Shown here in pieces: positions 1 through 9,079 of a stretch of DNA of 64,000 nucleotides. The notes beneath the pieces are model-generated. The model did not search any database and was not told the DNA's origin. It worked only from the letters and a program-made list of their open reading frames with translations. Origin of the DNA: Halolamina sp. CBA1230 (GTDB lineage Archaea; Halobacteriota; Halobacteria; Halobacteriales; Haloferacaceae). The number at the start of each line of letters is the position of its first letter. Position 1 is the stretch's first letter. The stretch covers positions 2,356,001 to 2,420,000 of the forward strand of contig NZ_CP054587.1 of the NCBI RefSeq assembly GCF_002025255.2. The letters run 5' to 3'. Both the position numbers and the translations under genes were made by a program.

Positions 1-1
1 T

Positions 2-82
2 CGGACTGCTACAATGACCGAGCTCGCGGGCGCCGCGCCGAACCGCTGTCCGCAGTGTGACGGCCGGCTGGCGAAGCGGTAG
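2..82 (+). CDS. C-terminal end of a zinc-binding protein (5' truncated)
   Basis: An open frame enters from the left edge and stops at TAG 80-82. The last residues contain a CPQC knuckle followed by a short basic tail (GRLAKR), which suggests the end of a small zinc-ribbon or zinc-finger protein. An internal ATG at 14 could start a 22-residue peptide, but a truncated longer gene is more likely. It is convergent with the lipoprotein gene on the other strand, 13 nt away. Nothing more can be said about function. Confidence 0.45.
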   Translation, partial: RTATMTELAGAAPNRCPQCDGRLAKR

Positions 83-95
83 CGGTTGACCCCCC

Positions 96-725
96 TCACT
101 CGACTTCCTCGACGGTCACCACCGTCGCCCACGCGTCGCCGACGGCGTAGCCCGTCTCGTAGGTCCGGTTCTCGTACCGCACGTACTCGGCGTCCTGCAG
201 GGATTCGGGGAGCGAGCCCCATTTCCCGTACGGCGCGTAGTACTCGCCCTCGATGATCGCCGTCCGGACCTCGTCGCGAACGCGGTCAGGGAGCTCTTCG
301 AGCGCGACGACGGTCGCGTTCTCGTCGGGCGAGCCGACGGATGTTCGGATCTGGTAGGACGCGTACAGCTCCCCCTGGGTGGTCGAGATCCGGTACTGGT
401 CGCCGTCGTACCGAACGTACTCGTGTTCCTGGAACGGGTCGACGTGCTCGAACTCGTACCCTGCGGAGTCGTTCACGTACGACGTGTTCGGGACGAAGCT
501 CGCCTCGCCGTCGATCGCGTCCCGGAACGCCGCCTGCTGCTGGTCGTTCAGGTCTTCGTACGCGACGACGCGCTCGGACTCGTCCGTACTCGTGGGCGGT
601 GTCACGGTCGGCGTCTCAGTCGCCGTCTGCGTGGCGGTCGCCGACCCGTCCGTCCCGACGCCGCCGATGCAGCCGGCGAGGAGGATCGCAGCCGCGAGCG
701 CGACTGCGGGGACCGGTTTTCGCAT
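96..725 (-). CDS. Haloarchaeal lipoprotein with an internal duplication
   Basis: A 209-residue protein with a signal peptide ending in a lipobox (LLAGC, lipidated Cys19), then a Thr/Ser/Pro-rich linker (about residues 25-50) typical of haloarchaeal lipoproteins tethered outside the cell. The rest consists of two related halves (about 53-130 and 138-209). Each starts with a 'VVAxExL' strand and an Asp/Glu/Arg helix, and later has an E-Y-V-R-Y segment (EYVRYDGDQY and EYVRYENRTY). The function is unknown; the duplicated fold may be a ligand- or metal-binding module. The start is well placed, giving a basic MRK N-terminus directly before the hydrophobic core. Confidence 0.8.
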   Translation of the reverse strand: MRKPVPAVALAAAILLAGCIGGVGTDGSATATQTATETPTVTPPTSTDESERVVAYEDLNDQQQAAFRDAIDGEASFVPNTSYVNDSAGYEFEHVDPFQEHEYVRYDGDQYRISTTQGELYASYQIRTSVGSPDENATVVALEELPDRVRDEVRTAIIEGEYYAPYGKWGSLPESLQDAEYVRYENRTYETGYAVGDAWATVVTVEEVE

Positions 726-783
726 ACCGACACTCCCGCGGCGTCAGTTGAAACCTTTGTGCCGGGGTCGGCAGAAAAACCGC

Positions 784-3549
784 TCAGGCCGTCTGCTTCT
801 TCCGCAGCACGTCGGGCGCCTCGTCGAGCGCCTCGTCGAGCGCTTCCACGTCGGGGCCGCCGCCCTGGGCGAAGTCCGGCGGGCCGCCGCCGCCGCCGCC
901 GACCTTGCGGGCGAGCTCGCCGATCACCTCGCCGGCGTCGACGTCGACGCCGTCGGGGACGCCCACGACGATCTGGGCGGAGTCGTCGGCGCCGGAGCCG
1001 ACGACCGCGATCTTCCCCTCCCCGACGAGCGCGTTCGCGGTCGCCTGGAGTTCGTCGGCGTCGGCGTCGATGCGCTGGATCACGGCGGTCGTGCCGTCGA
1101 TCTCGACCTCCTCGGCGTCCTCGCCGCCGCCCGCGCGGGCCTCGGCGAGCTGCCCTTTGAGCTCCTCGATGGTCTTGCCGCGCTCCTTCCACTCGGTGAA
1201 GAAGCGCTCGGCGGCGTCGGGGACGTCCGCGGGGTTCACGTCGAACGTGTCCGCCGCGGCGTACAGCGCGTCCTCGGTGTCCTGGGTCGCCTCGATGGCG
1301 GCTTCGCCCGCGGCGAACACGAACCGCTCGACGCCGTCCTGCACGGGCTCGGTGTTCAGGATCTTGATCGCGCCCACGTCGCCGGTCCGGCTGACGTGGG
1401 TGCCGCCACAGGCCTGCACGTCGTCGCCGACGTGGATCAGCCGGATGTTCTCGCCCGGCGGGATGCCGCCCTGGTAGAGGTCGAACCCGTGTTCCTCCTC
1501 GGCCTCGTGGCGCTGGGGCCACTCCTGGCGGACGCTGGTGTTGTCGGTCACGATCTCGTTGGCGACGCGTTCGATCTCCTTGACCTCCTCCCGACTCACT
1601 CGCTCGTAGTGGTTCACGTCCAGCCGCGAACTGTCGACGCCTTTCTGGGCGCCGGCCTGTCGGACGTGGTCGCCGAGCACCTGCCGCGCGGCGGCGCCGA
1701 CGATGTGGGTCGCGGTGTGGTGCTGCATCAGGCGCCGGCGGCGCTCGGCGTCGATCTGCCCGGTGACGAACTCGCCTTTCCCGGGGCTCTCGGTGGTGCG
1801 GTGGAGGATCACGCCGTCGCGCGACTGCACGTCGACGACCTCGACGCTGCCGTCCTCGCTGACGAGCGTCCCGTGGTCGGCGGGCTGGCCGCCGCCCTCG
1901 GGGTAGAACATCGTCTGGTCGAGCACCACGTCGTACCCCTCCTCGCGTTCGAGCACGTCGAGAACCACCGCCTCGAACTCCATGCGGTCCTGGTCCTCGT
2001 AGTAGAGCTGATCGGTCTCGGGGAGGTCATCGACGCGGTCGGCCGTCCCCTCCCCTTCCTCGAGCGCCTCCTCGGCGTCGTGGCGCTCGGCGACCAGCGA
2101 GTAGAAGTCGTCGGGCTCGTTCACCTCGGCGCCGCGCTCCGCGGCGATCTCGGCGACCATCGACGGCTGGATCCCGTGGGAGTCGTACAGCTCGATCAGC
2201 TGTTCGGTCGGGATCGGCGTGCCGGCTTCGGCGTGCTCGTCGGCCAGCTGCTGGACCTTCCGCCGGCCGCGTTCGAGCGTCTCCTCGTACTTGCGCACCT
2301 CCGTGCGGACGATGTCGCGGATCGTGTCGCGGTTCTCGTACCCGAGTCGCTCGGCCTCGCGGTCGACCAGTTCGTCCAGCGGCACGTCGACGCCGACGTC
2401 GTCGACCAGCCGCTTCGTCCGGCGGAGCACCATACGGGCGAGGTAGCCCGTCCCCACGTTCGAGGGGACGATCTCGTCGCCGAACATGTAGGCCAGACAG
2501 CGCGCGTGGTCGGCGATCGCGTAGATCGACTCCAACGGCTCCATCAGCTCCTCGAGCCGCTCGACGGGGACGTCCAGCCGCTCGGCGATGGTGTCGCGGG
2601 CGGCCTCCATGTCCTCGGCCTCGTCGATGTCCATGTGGCCCGCGAGCTTCGAGGCGCGGTGGACGAGCTCCTGCTCCGCCTCGGTCATCTCGATCCCGGC
2701 GTTCTCCTTGAGGAACTCGATCGATTCGGGGTAGATCGCCTCGTACACCGTGGGCGTGCCCTGGCTCATCCACGTCCAGCGCTCGATCCCGTACCCAGTG
2801 TCGACGACTCGGCGGTCCATCTCCGAGTACGTGTTGCCGTCCTTCATCTCGTACTCGCCGTCGGGGTCCTGCTCAAGCATCATGAACACGAGCGTCGCCA
2901 GCTCGAGCCCCTTGTAGATCACCTCGAAGGCGGGGCCGGCGTTGCCGCCGCCGACCCACGGGTCCTCGATGAACGTGATCTCCTCGCGGGGGACGCCCAT
3001 CGACGAGAAGAACTCCTCGCAGTACTCGACACACTGGTCCTTCCAGTACACCTCGCCCTCGTAGGCGTAGTCGGTCCCCTCGTCGGCGTTGAACGCGTGG
3101 TGGCCGCCCATCTCGAACGCCATCGTGTGGCGGCCGGTTTTCCCGACGTTGTCGATGTCCTGCATCCGGATGCAGGGCTGGGAGACGACCAGCGGGTTCG
3201 CCGGCGGCGGCGACTGGCCGCTGGTGACGTGGGGCTGGAAGTCGTAGATCGACGCCTGGGTCAGCAGCACGTCGTCGCGCCAGCGGTTGGCCGCGACGGG
3301 GGCGGGGTCGACCCGCTCGTGGCCGTGCTCCTCGAAGAAGGAGAGGAACTCCTCGCGCATCTCCACCAGCGAGTACGACTCGTCGAACCCGGGGTCGTCG
3401 ATGAACCCGTAGTCCTCACAGGGGGGCTCGCCACAGGTTTCGCGCTCGACGCGGCTCCAGAAGTGGGCGCCACACGACGAACAGGTCTGGCGTTCGAACC
3501 CGTTCTCCGCGAAGTATTCGAGCCGGTACTCGCTCTCGAGCTCACTCAT
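784..3549 (-). CDS. alaS: Alanyl-tRNA synthetase (archaeal type)
   Basis: A 921-residue cytoplasmic enzyme that charges tRNA-Ala. The N-terminus carries the archaeal zinc module (TCSSCGAHF, then [10 protein letters not shown]), followed by the class II aminoacylation core. The editing domain has its metal ligands in HHTATH (about residues 610-615) and CGGTHVSR (about 712), so hydrolysis of mischarged Ser/Gly-tRNA should be intact. The C-terminal domain has a Gly-rich stretch ([15 protein letters not shown]) like the DHHA1/C-Ala region. The length fits archaeal AlaRS. It is divergent from the histidine kinase gene across a 114-nt gap. Long frames antisense to this gene are GC-driven shadows. 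Confidence 0.97.
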   Translation of the reverse strand: MSELESEYRLEYFAENGFERQTCSSCGAHFWSRVERETCGEPPCEDYGFIDDPGFDESYSLVEMREEFLSFFEEHGHERVDPAPVAANRWRDDVLLTQASIYDFQPHVTSGQSPPPANPLVVSQPCIRMQDIDNVGKTGRHTMAFEMGGHHAFNADEGTDYAYEGEVYWKDQCVEYCEEFFSSMGVPREEITFIEDPWVGGGNAGPAFEVIYKGLELATLVFMMLEQDPDGEYEMKDGNTYSEMDRRVVDTGYGIERWTWMSQGTPTVYEAIYPESIEFLKENAGIEMTEAEQELVHRASKLAGHMDIDEAEDMEAARDTIAERLDVPVERLEELMEPLESIYAIADHARCLAYMFGDEIVPSNVGTGYLARMVLRRTKRLVDDVGVDVPLDELVDREAERLGYENRDTIRDIVRTEVRKYEETLERGRRKVQQLADEHAEAGTPIPTEQLIELYDSHGIQPSMVAEIAAERGAEVNEPDDFYSLVAERHDAEEALEEGEGTADRVDDLPETDQLYYEDQDRMEFEAVVLDVLEREEGYDVVLDQTMFYPEGGGQPADHGTLVSEDGSVEVVDVQSRDGVILHRTTESPGKGEFVTGQIDAERRRRLMQHHTATHIVGAAARQVLGDHVRQAGAQKGVDSSRLDVNHYERVSREEVKEIERVANEIVTDNTSVRQEWPQRHEAEEEHGFDLYQGGIPPGENIRLIHVGDDVQACGGTHVSRTGDVGAIKILNTEPVQDGVERFVFAAGEAAIEATQDTEDALYAAADTFDVNPADVPDAAERFFTEWKERGKTIEELKGQLAEARAGGGEDAEEVEIDGTTAVIQRIDADADELQATANALVGEGKIAVVGSGADDSAQIVVGVPDGVDVDAGEVIGELARKVGGGGGGPPDFAQGGGPDVEALDEALDEAPDVLRKKQTA

Positions 3550-3663
3550 TACCGGATGTGGTCAACCGCCGGGCAAAAGGATTCCGGGCTCCGGGTGGGC
3601 CCGCCCGACCCACCGAAACACATATGCGACCGTCTCGCAAGAAACACAGTAGCTGTCTAGATC

Positions 3664-6360
3664 GTGCCACATCGAACGGATATCCTCGTGGTCGGGGAAA
3701 ACCCCTGTCGGGCGGCGGGGCAACTGCTCGATCGGGACGGGTTCGTCGGCCGCGCCGAACCGCCGTCGTCGGCGTACGCGGCGTTCGAGGAGTCACATCC
3801 GGACTGTCTGGTCGTCTGTGGCGACTCGCTCCCGACGCCGCTGGCGGCCGCGGCCTCGGAGGCCGGCTGTCCGATCGTCGACTGCGAGGGAGGCCGTCCC
3901 GCGACACGGGGTGACGACGAGAACGCCGACGCGTCGGGTGATCTCGGTGACCGCGTCACGGCGGCCGTCGGCGCCACACCCAACCGCGAGCGCATCGCTC
4001 GCCTCCACGAGGGCTCAGCCGAACTTGTCGGGGTCGACGACCGGGGGGACCTCTACCAGCGCGTGGTCGATATCGCGGCGGACGTGCTCGATTTCGACAC
4101 CGCCGTGTTGTACTTCCGCGATGGGGACGGGTTCGCCGCCGCTGCGGTGACTGGGAGGGCGGATCCCGACCGCGTCCCGCCCGACCAGGGGGTGGTGGCA
4201 CACGTCGCCGAGACGAGAGAGCCGGTGATCGTCGACGACGTCGAGCGCCATCCGATCGCCGAGCCGCGGGACGAACGCCACCGATCGGCGCTGGTCGTCC
4301 CCTTCGGCGGCGACGGCGTGTTCACCGCTCTCTCGACGTTGCGTGGGGGGTTCGACGAGGTGGATCTGAAGCTCGCGGAGCTGTTGGTCACCCACGGCTC
4401 GCAGGTCGACGCCCGGCTGCGCGCCGAGGCGGACCTCCGGGACCGACAGGAGCGCATCACCCGACTCCACGAGGCCGCGCCGTCGTTGATCGGCGCCGAG
4501 TCCGAGTCGGCGCTGTTCCAGCGCGTGGTCGACATCGCGGAGGACGTGCTCGAGCTCGACCAGTCGGTGCTGTTGATGATGCAGGACGGCGATCTGAAGC
4601 CGGTCGGCGGCCGGACCGACAGGCTGGAGAACGTGTCGACCGAGGCGGGTATCGTCGGTCGGACGTTCAACGAGGAGCGCTCGTTCCTCGTCGACGACGC
4701 CGAGGCGAACGTCGACGCCGAACCGGCCGACGAGACGGTCAGGTCCGCGATCAGCGTCCCCGTCGGGAGCTCCGGCGTGTTCCAGGTGATCTCCAGTGAG
4801 ACGGGAACGTTCGACGAGATCGATCTCGAGCTCGTTGAGCTGTTGATCGGCTACGCGGAGTCGACGCTCGACCGCATCCGGTCGGAGGCCGCGCTCCGGG
4901 AGTCCCGCCGGGTGATCGAGCGGCTCCACACGACCGCGATGGAGCTGGGCGCCGCCGAGACCGAGGCGGCGCTGCTCGATCACGCCATCGACGCCGCCGA
5001 GGACGTCCTGGATATGGACATGTGTAAGCTGGACCTGCGCGACGGGGATATGCTCGTCCCCGTCGTGGAGTCGGGCGGCGTCCCGGAGGACGCGGGGCGG
5101 AAGATGCACGTCTCGGAGGGGATCGCGGGCAAGACCGTCCGTACGGGCGAGTCGTTCCTGCTCCGGGACGTCACCAGCGACCCCGACTCCGAGCCGACCG
5201 ACCCGGAGTTCGAGTCGGCTATCTCCGTCCCGGTCGGGGAGCTCGGCGTGTTCCAGGCGGTCTCGAACGAGCCCGAGGCGTTCGACGAGGAGGATCTCGA
5301 ACTCGCGGAGCTGCTGATGGCCCACGTCGCGGTGGCGCTGCAGCGCGTCCGCGCCGAGGCCGACCTCCGTCGCCAGCGGGACAGTCTGGAGGCGCTGTTC
5401 GAGAACATCCCGGGCGCCGCCGTCGCCTACGAGATGATCGACGGCGAGCCGATCGTCCAGCGCGTCAACGGCGCGTTCGAGCGGACGTTCGGCTACGACG
5501 CCGACGATATCGAGGGGGAGTCGCTCGACGAGTACATCGTCCCGCCCGAGGGCGAGGACCAGGCCGACTCGTACAACGAACGGCTCGCGAACGGGGAACG
5601 GGTCCAGTCCGAAGTCGAACGGGAGACTGTCGACGGCAACAAACACTTCCTGCTGCAGGTGACGCCGCTGGAGGTCGGCGAGGAGAACGCGCCGGGGTAC
5701 GCCATCTACACGGACGTGACCGAGCAGCGCGAGCGCGAGGCCGAGCTCCGGCGGCAGAACGAACGCCTCGACCAGTTCGCGAGCGTGGTCTCCCACGACC
5801 TGCGCAACCCCCTCAACGTCGCCTCGGGCTACCTCGACCTGGTCAGGGAGACCGGCAACCTCGACAAGCTGGACAACGTCGAGAACGCGCTCGACCGCAT
5901 GGACGCGCTGGTCACCGACCTCCTCACGCTGGCCCGCGAGGGGAAGGACGTGGGCGAGACGCGCTCGGTGGCGCTGGACAGCGTCGCCCGGACGGCGTGG
6001 GACCACGTCGCCACCGACGGCGCGACGCTCGCTGTCGAGACCGACCGCGAGGTCGACGCCGACCCGGACCGGCTGATCGAACTGTTCGAGAACCTCTACC
6101 GGAACGCGGCCGAACACGCCGGCGACGCCCCCACGGTGACCGTCGGCGCGCTCGCCGACTGCGAGGGGTTCTTCGTCGCGGACGACGGCCCCGGGATCGA
6201 CGAGGCGATCGACCCGTTCGACACGGGCGTCACCACCAGCGACGAGGGGACCGGGTTCGGGCTCCCGATCGTCGAGAGCATCGCGGAGGCCCACGGCTGG
6301 TCGGTGTCGGTCACGGAGAGCGACGAGGGCGGCGCGCGGTTCGAGTTCGAGACGGCGTGA
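3664..6360 (+). CDS. Soluble sensor histidine kinase with receiver-like, three GAF and one PAS domains
   Basis: An 898-residue protein starting at GTG. Order: a degenerate receiver-like segment (about 1-80; the usual phospho-Asp position in 'CLVVCGDSLP' is not Asp); three GAF repeats (about 115-255, 270-410, 420-565), each opened by a 'RxxRLHExA' helix and closed by 'FDExDLELxELL'; a PAS domain (about 575-690); HisKA with the H box SHDLRNPLN (His711); then HATPase with DDGPGID and GTGFGLPIV. No membrane segment is seen, so the signal is probably cytoplasmic (redox, light or a small ligand). No response regulator gene is adjacent. The three GAF copies look like internal gene duplication. Confidence 0.9.
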   Translation: MPHRTDILVVGENPCRAAGQLLDRDGFVGRAEPPSSAYAAFEESHPDCLVVCGDSLPTPLAAAASEAGCPIVDCEGGRPATRGDDENADASGDLGDRVTAAVGATPNRERIARLHEGSAELVGVDDRGDLYQRVVDIAADVLDFDTAVLYFRDGDGFAAAAVTGRADPDRVPPDQGVVAHVAETREPVIVDDVERHPIAEPRDERHRSALVVPFGGDGVFTALSTLRGGFDEVDLKLAELLVTHGSQVDARLRAEADLRDRQERITRLHEAAPSLIGAESESALFQRVVDIAEDVLELDQSVLLMMQDGDLKPVGGRTDRLENVSTEAGIVGRTFNEERSFLVDDAEANVDAEPADETVRSAISVPVGSSGVFQVISSETGTFDEIDLELVELLIGYAESTLDRIRSEAALRESRRVIERLHTTAMELGAAETEAALLDHAIDAAEDVLDMDMCKLDLRDGDMLVPVVESGGVPEDAGRKMHVSEGIAGKTVRTGESFLLRDVTSDPDSEPTDPEFESAISVPVGELGVFQAVSNEPEAFDEEDLELAELLMAHVAVALQRVRAEADLRRQRDSLEALFENIPGAAVAYEMIDGEPIVQRVNGAFERTFGYDADDIEGESLDEYIVPPEGEDQADSYNERLANGERVQSEVERETVDGNKHFLLQVTPLEVGEENAPGYAIYTDVTEQREREAELRRQNERLDQFASVVSHDLRNPLNVASGYLDLVRETGNLDKLDNVENALDRMDALVTDLLTLAREGKDVGETRSVALDSVARTAWDHVATDGATLAVETDREVDADPDRLIELFENLYRNAAEHAGDAPTVTVGALADCEGFFVADDGPGIDEAIDPFDTGVTTSDEGTGFGLPIVESIAEAHGWSVSVTESDEGGARFEFETA

Positions 6361-6426
6361 TCACAAAAGCGGCTAGAGCACCTCGGATATCGGTAGAGCG
6401 GGCGACTGGTCGCGTGTGTTGGTCGT

Positions 6427-7188
6427 CTACTGAGTCGCCTCTCGCCGCCCCCGAAGAAACGTTTCACCACGGTCACCTGCGTCCAGTTGGGACACCGCTA
6501 GTCCTGCCTCCTCGAGGCGGTCGCGAACGTCTTCATCGCTCACGCCGTTGTGTACCTCGACAAAACAGTCGCGTACCGTAGCCAACCGTTGTTCCATCCC
6601 GTCGAGGACAGCGACCTCAGTCCCCTCAACGTCGATCTTCACGACATCCGGTGACGGAACATCGATCTCGTCCCCTCGCTCGACCGGAACCGTGGTTCCG
6701 CTCCCCCCGGAAAGAGCTCGCGTCGCGGTTTTGTCCCCTCGAGAGAGCGTTGCAGTCCCGGACTCGTTACTCAACGCGATCGGGACGGGGTCTATCTTGT
6801 TGTCGAGATCGTTCCGCTCGGCGTTGGCAACCAGCTGTGCCCGGGCTTCTGCTCCTGGCTCGAACGCAACAACCTCGGCACCGGATTTCGCGGCCAATAG
6901 TGCGTACGATCCCATGTTTGCGCCGACGTCCCACACAACATCCTCGGCGTCTACAGCCTCCACGAACGCCTCGAGAACGGGTTCCTCACCGTGACCGCGA
7001 GCACGCCAGAGCGCCTCTTGATTGTTTATCACCAAGGAGACGGATACGGAGCCAACGTCCAACTCCGCCGTTCTGATCAGTTTGTGCAAGCGGAATTTGT
7101 AGTACGCGTAGTCCTGAACGGCACGGGCCACCCCCCGAACCCCCTCTTGGCGGTAGTGTTGAACCAACTGTGCGGGTTTCGAACCCAT
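6427..7188 (-). CDS. FkbM-family SAM-dependent methyltransferase
   Basis: A 253-residue protein. The SAM-binding motif I is DVGANMGSYALL, an acidic residue ends strand 2 (VVAFEPG), and the FkbM signature KIDVEGTEVAVLDGM follows. The C-terminal strand reads DCFVEVHNGV. The family methylates hydroxyl groups on sugars or lipids, and in archaea is often near surface-glycan genes; no such cluster is present here. It is a single-gene unit between the kinase and threonine aldolase. Its codon use looks slightly less GC-rich than its neighbours, so an accessory acquisition is possible. The substrate is not known. Confidence 0.85.
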   Translation of the reverse strand: MGSKPAQLVQHYRQEGVRGVARAVQDYAYYKFRLHKLIRTAELDVGSVSVSLVINNQEALWRARGHGEEPVLEAFVEAVDAEDVVWDVGANMGSYALLAAKSGAEVVAFEPGAEARAQLVANAERNDLDNKIDPVPIALSNESGTATLSRGDKTATRALSGGSGTTVPVERGDEIDVPSPDVVKIDVEGTEVAVLDGMEQRLATVRDCFVEVHNGVSDEDVRDRLEEAGLAVSQLDAGDRGETFLRGRREATQ

Positions 7189-7321
7189 GTATTCATCACG
7201 ACTCGCAGGCGGGATAAGTTATCGCATGGGTCGCCTGATATCTCATCTGACCCAACTACTCACAAACTCGATATCCACCCCCCGAGCTGGCCGAAGAGCT
7301 TCCCCCCACCAACAGCCGACC

Positions 7322-8350
7322 TCAGACCGCCGCCATCGCGGTCCGCACCGAGTCGATCGCGCCCTCGACGTCGGCGTCGCTCACGTCCCAGTTCGTCGTG
7401 AACCGAACGGTGGTCTCGCTGAACGCCACCGCGAGCACGCCGTGCTGTTCGATCTCGCCGACGAACTCGTCGGCGTTCAGCCCCGTCCCCTCGACGTCGG
7501 CGACGACGATGTTCGTGTCGGGTGCGGTCGTCTCGATCCCGTCGATCGAGCCCAGCCCCTCCGCGATGCGGTCGGCGCGGCGGTGGTCCGCGTCGAGATG
7601 GCTGCGGTTCTCCAGCGCCAGCAGGCCGGGCGCGGCGATCATGCCGGCCTGGCGCATCCCGCCGCCGAACAGCTTCCGTGTCCGGCGCGCGCGGTCGATG
7701 AACGCCTGCTCGCCGACGAGCACCGAGCCGACGGGGGCGCCGAGCCCCTTCGAGAGACAGAACATCACGCTGTCGGCGCTGTCGGCCAGTTCGGCGGCGT
7801 CGACGTCCAGCGCGGCGGCGGCGTTGAACAGCCGCGCGCCGTCGAGGTGGACGGGCACGTCGTGGTCGTGGGCCACGCTGGCCGCGGCGTCGATCTGTGC
7901 CTTGGAGACGGCGACGCCGCCGCGGTAGTTGTGGGTGTTCTCCAGACAGAACAGCCCCGTGCCGGCCTCATGGAGGCTCTCCTCGACGACCCCTTCCTCG
8001 ACCTGCTGGGGTGTGGGGACGGCCGACTCGCCGAAGTCGAGCAGGCGCGTCTGGAGGCTACTCAGCTGGGCGATCCCGCCCAGCTCCCACTTGAGGACGT
8101 GGGCGTGCTCGTCGGCTAGGAGCTCCTGCCCGCGGTCGGTGTGGGTCCGGATCGCGACCTGGTTCCCCATCGTCCCGCTGGGGACGAACAGGCCGGCCTC
8201 CTTGCCGAGGATCTCGGCGGCCCGGGCTTCGAGTTCGTTGACGCTCGGATCGTCCTGGTAGACGTCGTCGCCGACCTCGGCGTTCTTGGCAGCCTCCCGC
8301 ATCGCGTCCGAGGGTTTGGTGACGGTGTCGGAGCGTAAGTCTACGACCAT
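7322..8350 (-). CDS. ltaE: Low-specificity L-threonine aldolase / beta-eliminating lyase
   Basis: A 342-residue PLP enzyme (fold type I) that cleaves threonine or allo-threonine to glycine and acetaldehyde. The N-terminus MVVDLRSDTVTKPSDAMR and the following EVGDDVYQDDPSVNELE are family signatures. FVPSGTMGNQVA binds cofactor, VHLDGARLFNAA holds the PLP-binding Asp, and CLSKGLGAPVGS holds the Schiff-base lysine. The open frame runs 59 codons further upstream, but that part is Thr/Pro/Ser-rich and lies outside the family, so the ATG at 8350 is preferred. It stands alone, with a repeat-rich non-coding region upstream. Confidence 0.93.
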   Translation of the reverse strand: MVVDLRSDTVTKPSDAMREAAKNAEVGDDVYQDDPSVNELEARAAEILGKEAGLFVPSGTMGNQVAIRTHTDRGQELLADEHAHVLKWELGGIAQLSSLQTRLLDFGESAVPTPQQVEEGVVEESLHEAGTGLFCLENTHNYRGGVAVSKAQIDAAASVAHDHDVPVHLDGARLFNAAAALDVDAAELADSADSVMFCLSKGLGAPVGSVLVGEQAFIDRARRTRKLFGGGMRQAGMIAAPGLLALENRSHLDADHRRADRIAEGLGSIDGIETTAPDTNIVVADVEGTGLNADEFVGEIEQHGVLAVAFSETTVRFTTNWDVSDADVEGAIDSVRTAMAAV

Positions 8351-8468
8351 GGAGTGGCTGGGAGAGGAGGAGGAATAAGGGATACGGTGGCGTGAGAACG
8401 CTTCCGGATTCAGGGTGGCGGGCGGGGTCGGTGTTTGGTTAGGTGCCGGTGCTGTGGCCGTCAAGGTT

Positions 8469-8488
8469 AGCAACTTCGTGAAATCCCC
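8469..8488 (+). repeat. Decayed copy of the hairpin-repeat end motif
   Basis: This 20-nt stretch (AGCAACTTCGTGAAATCCCC) matches the outer end motif of the repeat unit beginning at 8519 (AGCAACACCGTGAAAGCCCC) with three differences. It lies 50 nt upstream in the same orientation. It looks like an older, eroded end of the same kind of element, which suggests repeated insertion at this spot. No partner end is recognisable. Confidence 0.5.
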
Positions 8489-8518
8489 TACTGGATCGTG
8501 ATCGTTGACTAGCAGGGC

Positions 8519-8645
8519 CAGCAACACCGTGAAAGCCCCTCACTGCTCGACTCCCGGGACTCGTTGCGCTCCTCAGTCACTCCGCTCCCTGCGGTGCTTA
8601 CTTCGTCCGGGTTCGCCGAGCAGTGAGCCCCTTTCAGTCCCACCC
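8519..8645 (+). repeat. Palindromic repeat unit A (hairpin element)
   Basis: The unit starts with CAGCAACACCGTGAAAGCCCC (8519-8539, 19 of 21 bases like the reverse complement of 8977-8997) and ends with GCCCCTTTCAGTCCC (8627-8641). Just inside the ends a perfect 10-bp stem forms: TCACTGCTCG (8540-8549) with CGAGCAGTGA (8617-8626). The loop contains a TGCGGTGCTTACTTCG segment shared with unit B. No credible protein is encoded. A mirrored partner lies at 8864-8997. Confidence 0.75.
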
Positions 8646-8863
8646 ACCAGTACAGTCCTCGATCCTCCCCAGCCGACTCGCTCGCGGTGCTCGCTCGCCC
8701 CTCGCGCTCGGCTCGCGCACGGAGGCGCGAGCGCTTCGCGCCGACAGCCACCGCAGTGCGGTCGCAGTGGACGCCTCGCGGGCGCAACGGTCGCGCCCGC
8801 GGGGGGAGAGGTGGGGACTCGGTGCTGTGCCGGACCTCGTGTCCGGCGCACGGTGCTGTCGGG
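8646..8863. other. Non-coding spacer between the two palindromic repeat units
   Basis: About 220 nt of very GC-rich, low-complexity sequence full of GCGAGCG/CGCTCGC blocks. It contains one small hairpin, GCCGGAC-CTCGT-GTCCGGC, near 8830-8850. Frames that cross it on both strands give Arg/Ser/Pro/Ala-rich products with no haloarchaeal acidity, so no gene is supported. Confidence 0.5.
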
Positions 8864-8997
8864 CGGGACTGAAAGGGGCTGTCGCCTCCGGGAAGGCGGG
8901 CGAAGTAAGGACCGCAGTGGAGTGAGCGAAGCGAACGGAGCGAGGACCGCAGCGAGCCCCCCGACCGGAGGCGACAGGGGCTTTCGCGGTGTTCCTG
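8864..8997 (-). repeat. Palindromic repeat unit B, opposite orientation
   Basis: This unit mirrors unit A. Its inner end GGGACTGAAAGGGGCT (8865-8880) and outer end GGGGCTTTCGCGGTGTTCCTG (8977-8997) are near reverse complements of unit A's ends. The stem is CTGTCGCCTCCGG (8879-8891) with CCGGAGGCGACAG (8965-8977): 13 perfect pairs, with a sequence unrelated to unit A's stem. Conserved ends with a changed but still pairing stem suggest that the folded form is selected or is generated during mobility. Confidence 0.75.
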
Positions 8998-9079
8998 ATT
9001 CCGTCGTTCACCCTACAACCGGGACCGCTCCTGAGCGAGTATCGGTAGCAATGGCGCACCCCAAAGACGACGAGAACTT

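Noticed and set aside
379-3660. Very long plus-strand open frame opposite alaS (1093 codons)
   Set aside because: It is a GC-driven shadow of the alanyl-tRNA synthetase gene; its product is Val/Leu/Arg/His-rich with no domain. The same applies to the long frames opposite the kinase, TatCt, HemL and Dpp genes.
8351-8527. N-terminal extension of threonine aldolase
   Set aside because: The extra 59 codons are Thr/Pro/Ser-rich and the family starts at MVVDLRSD.
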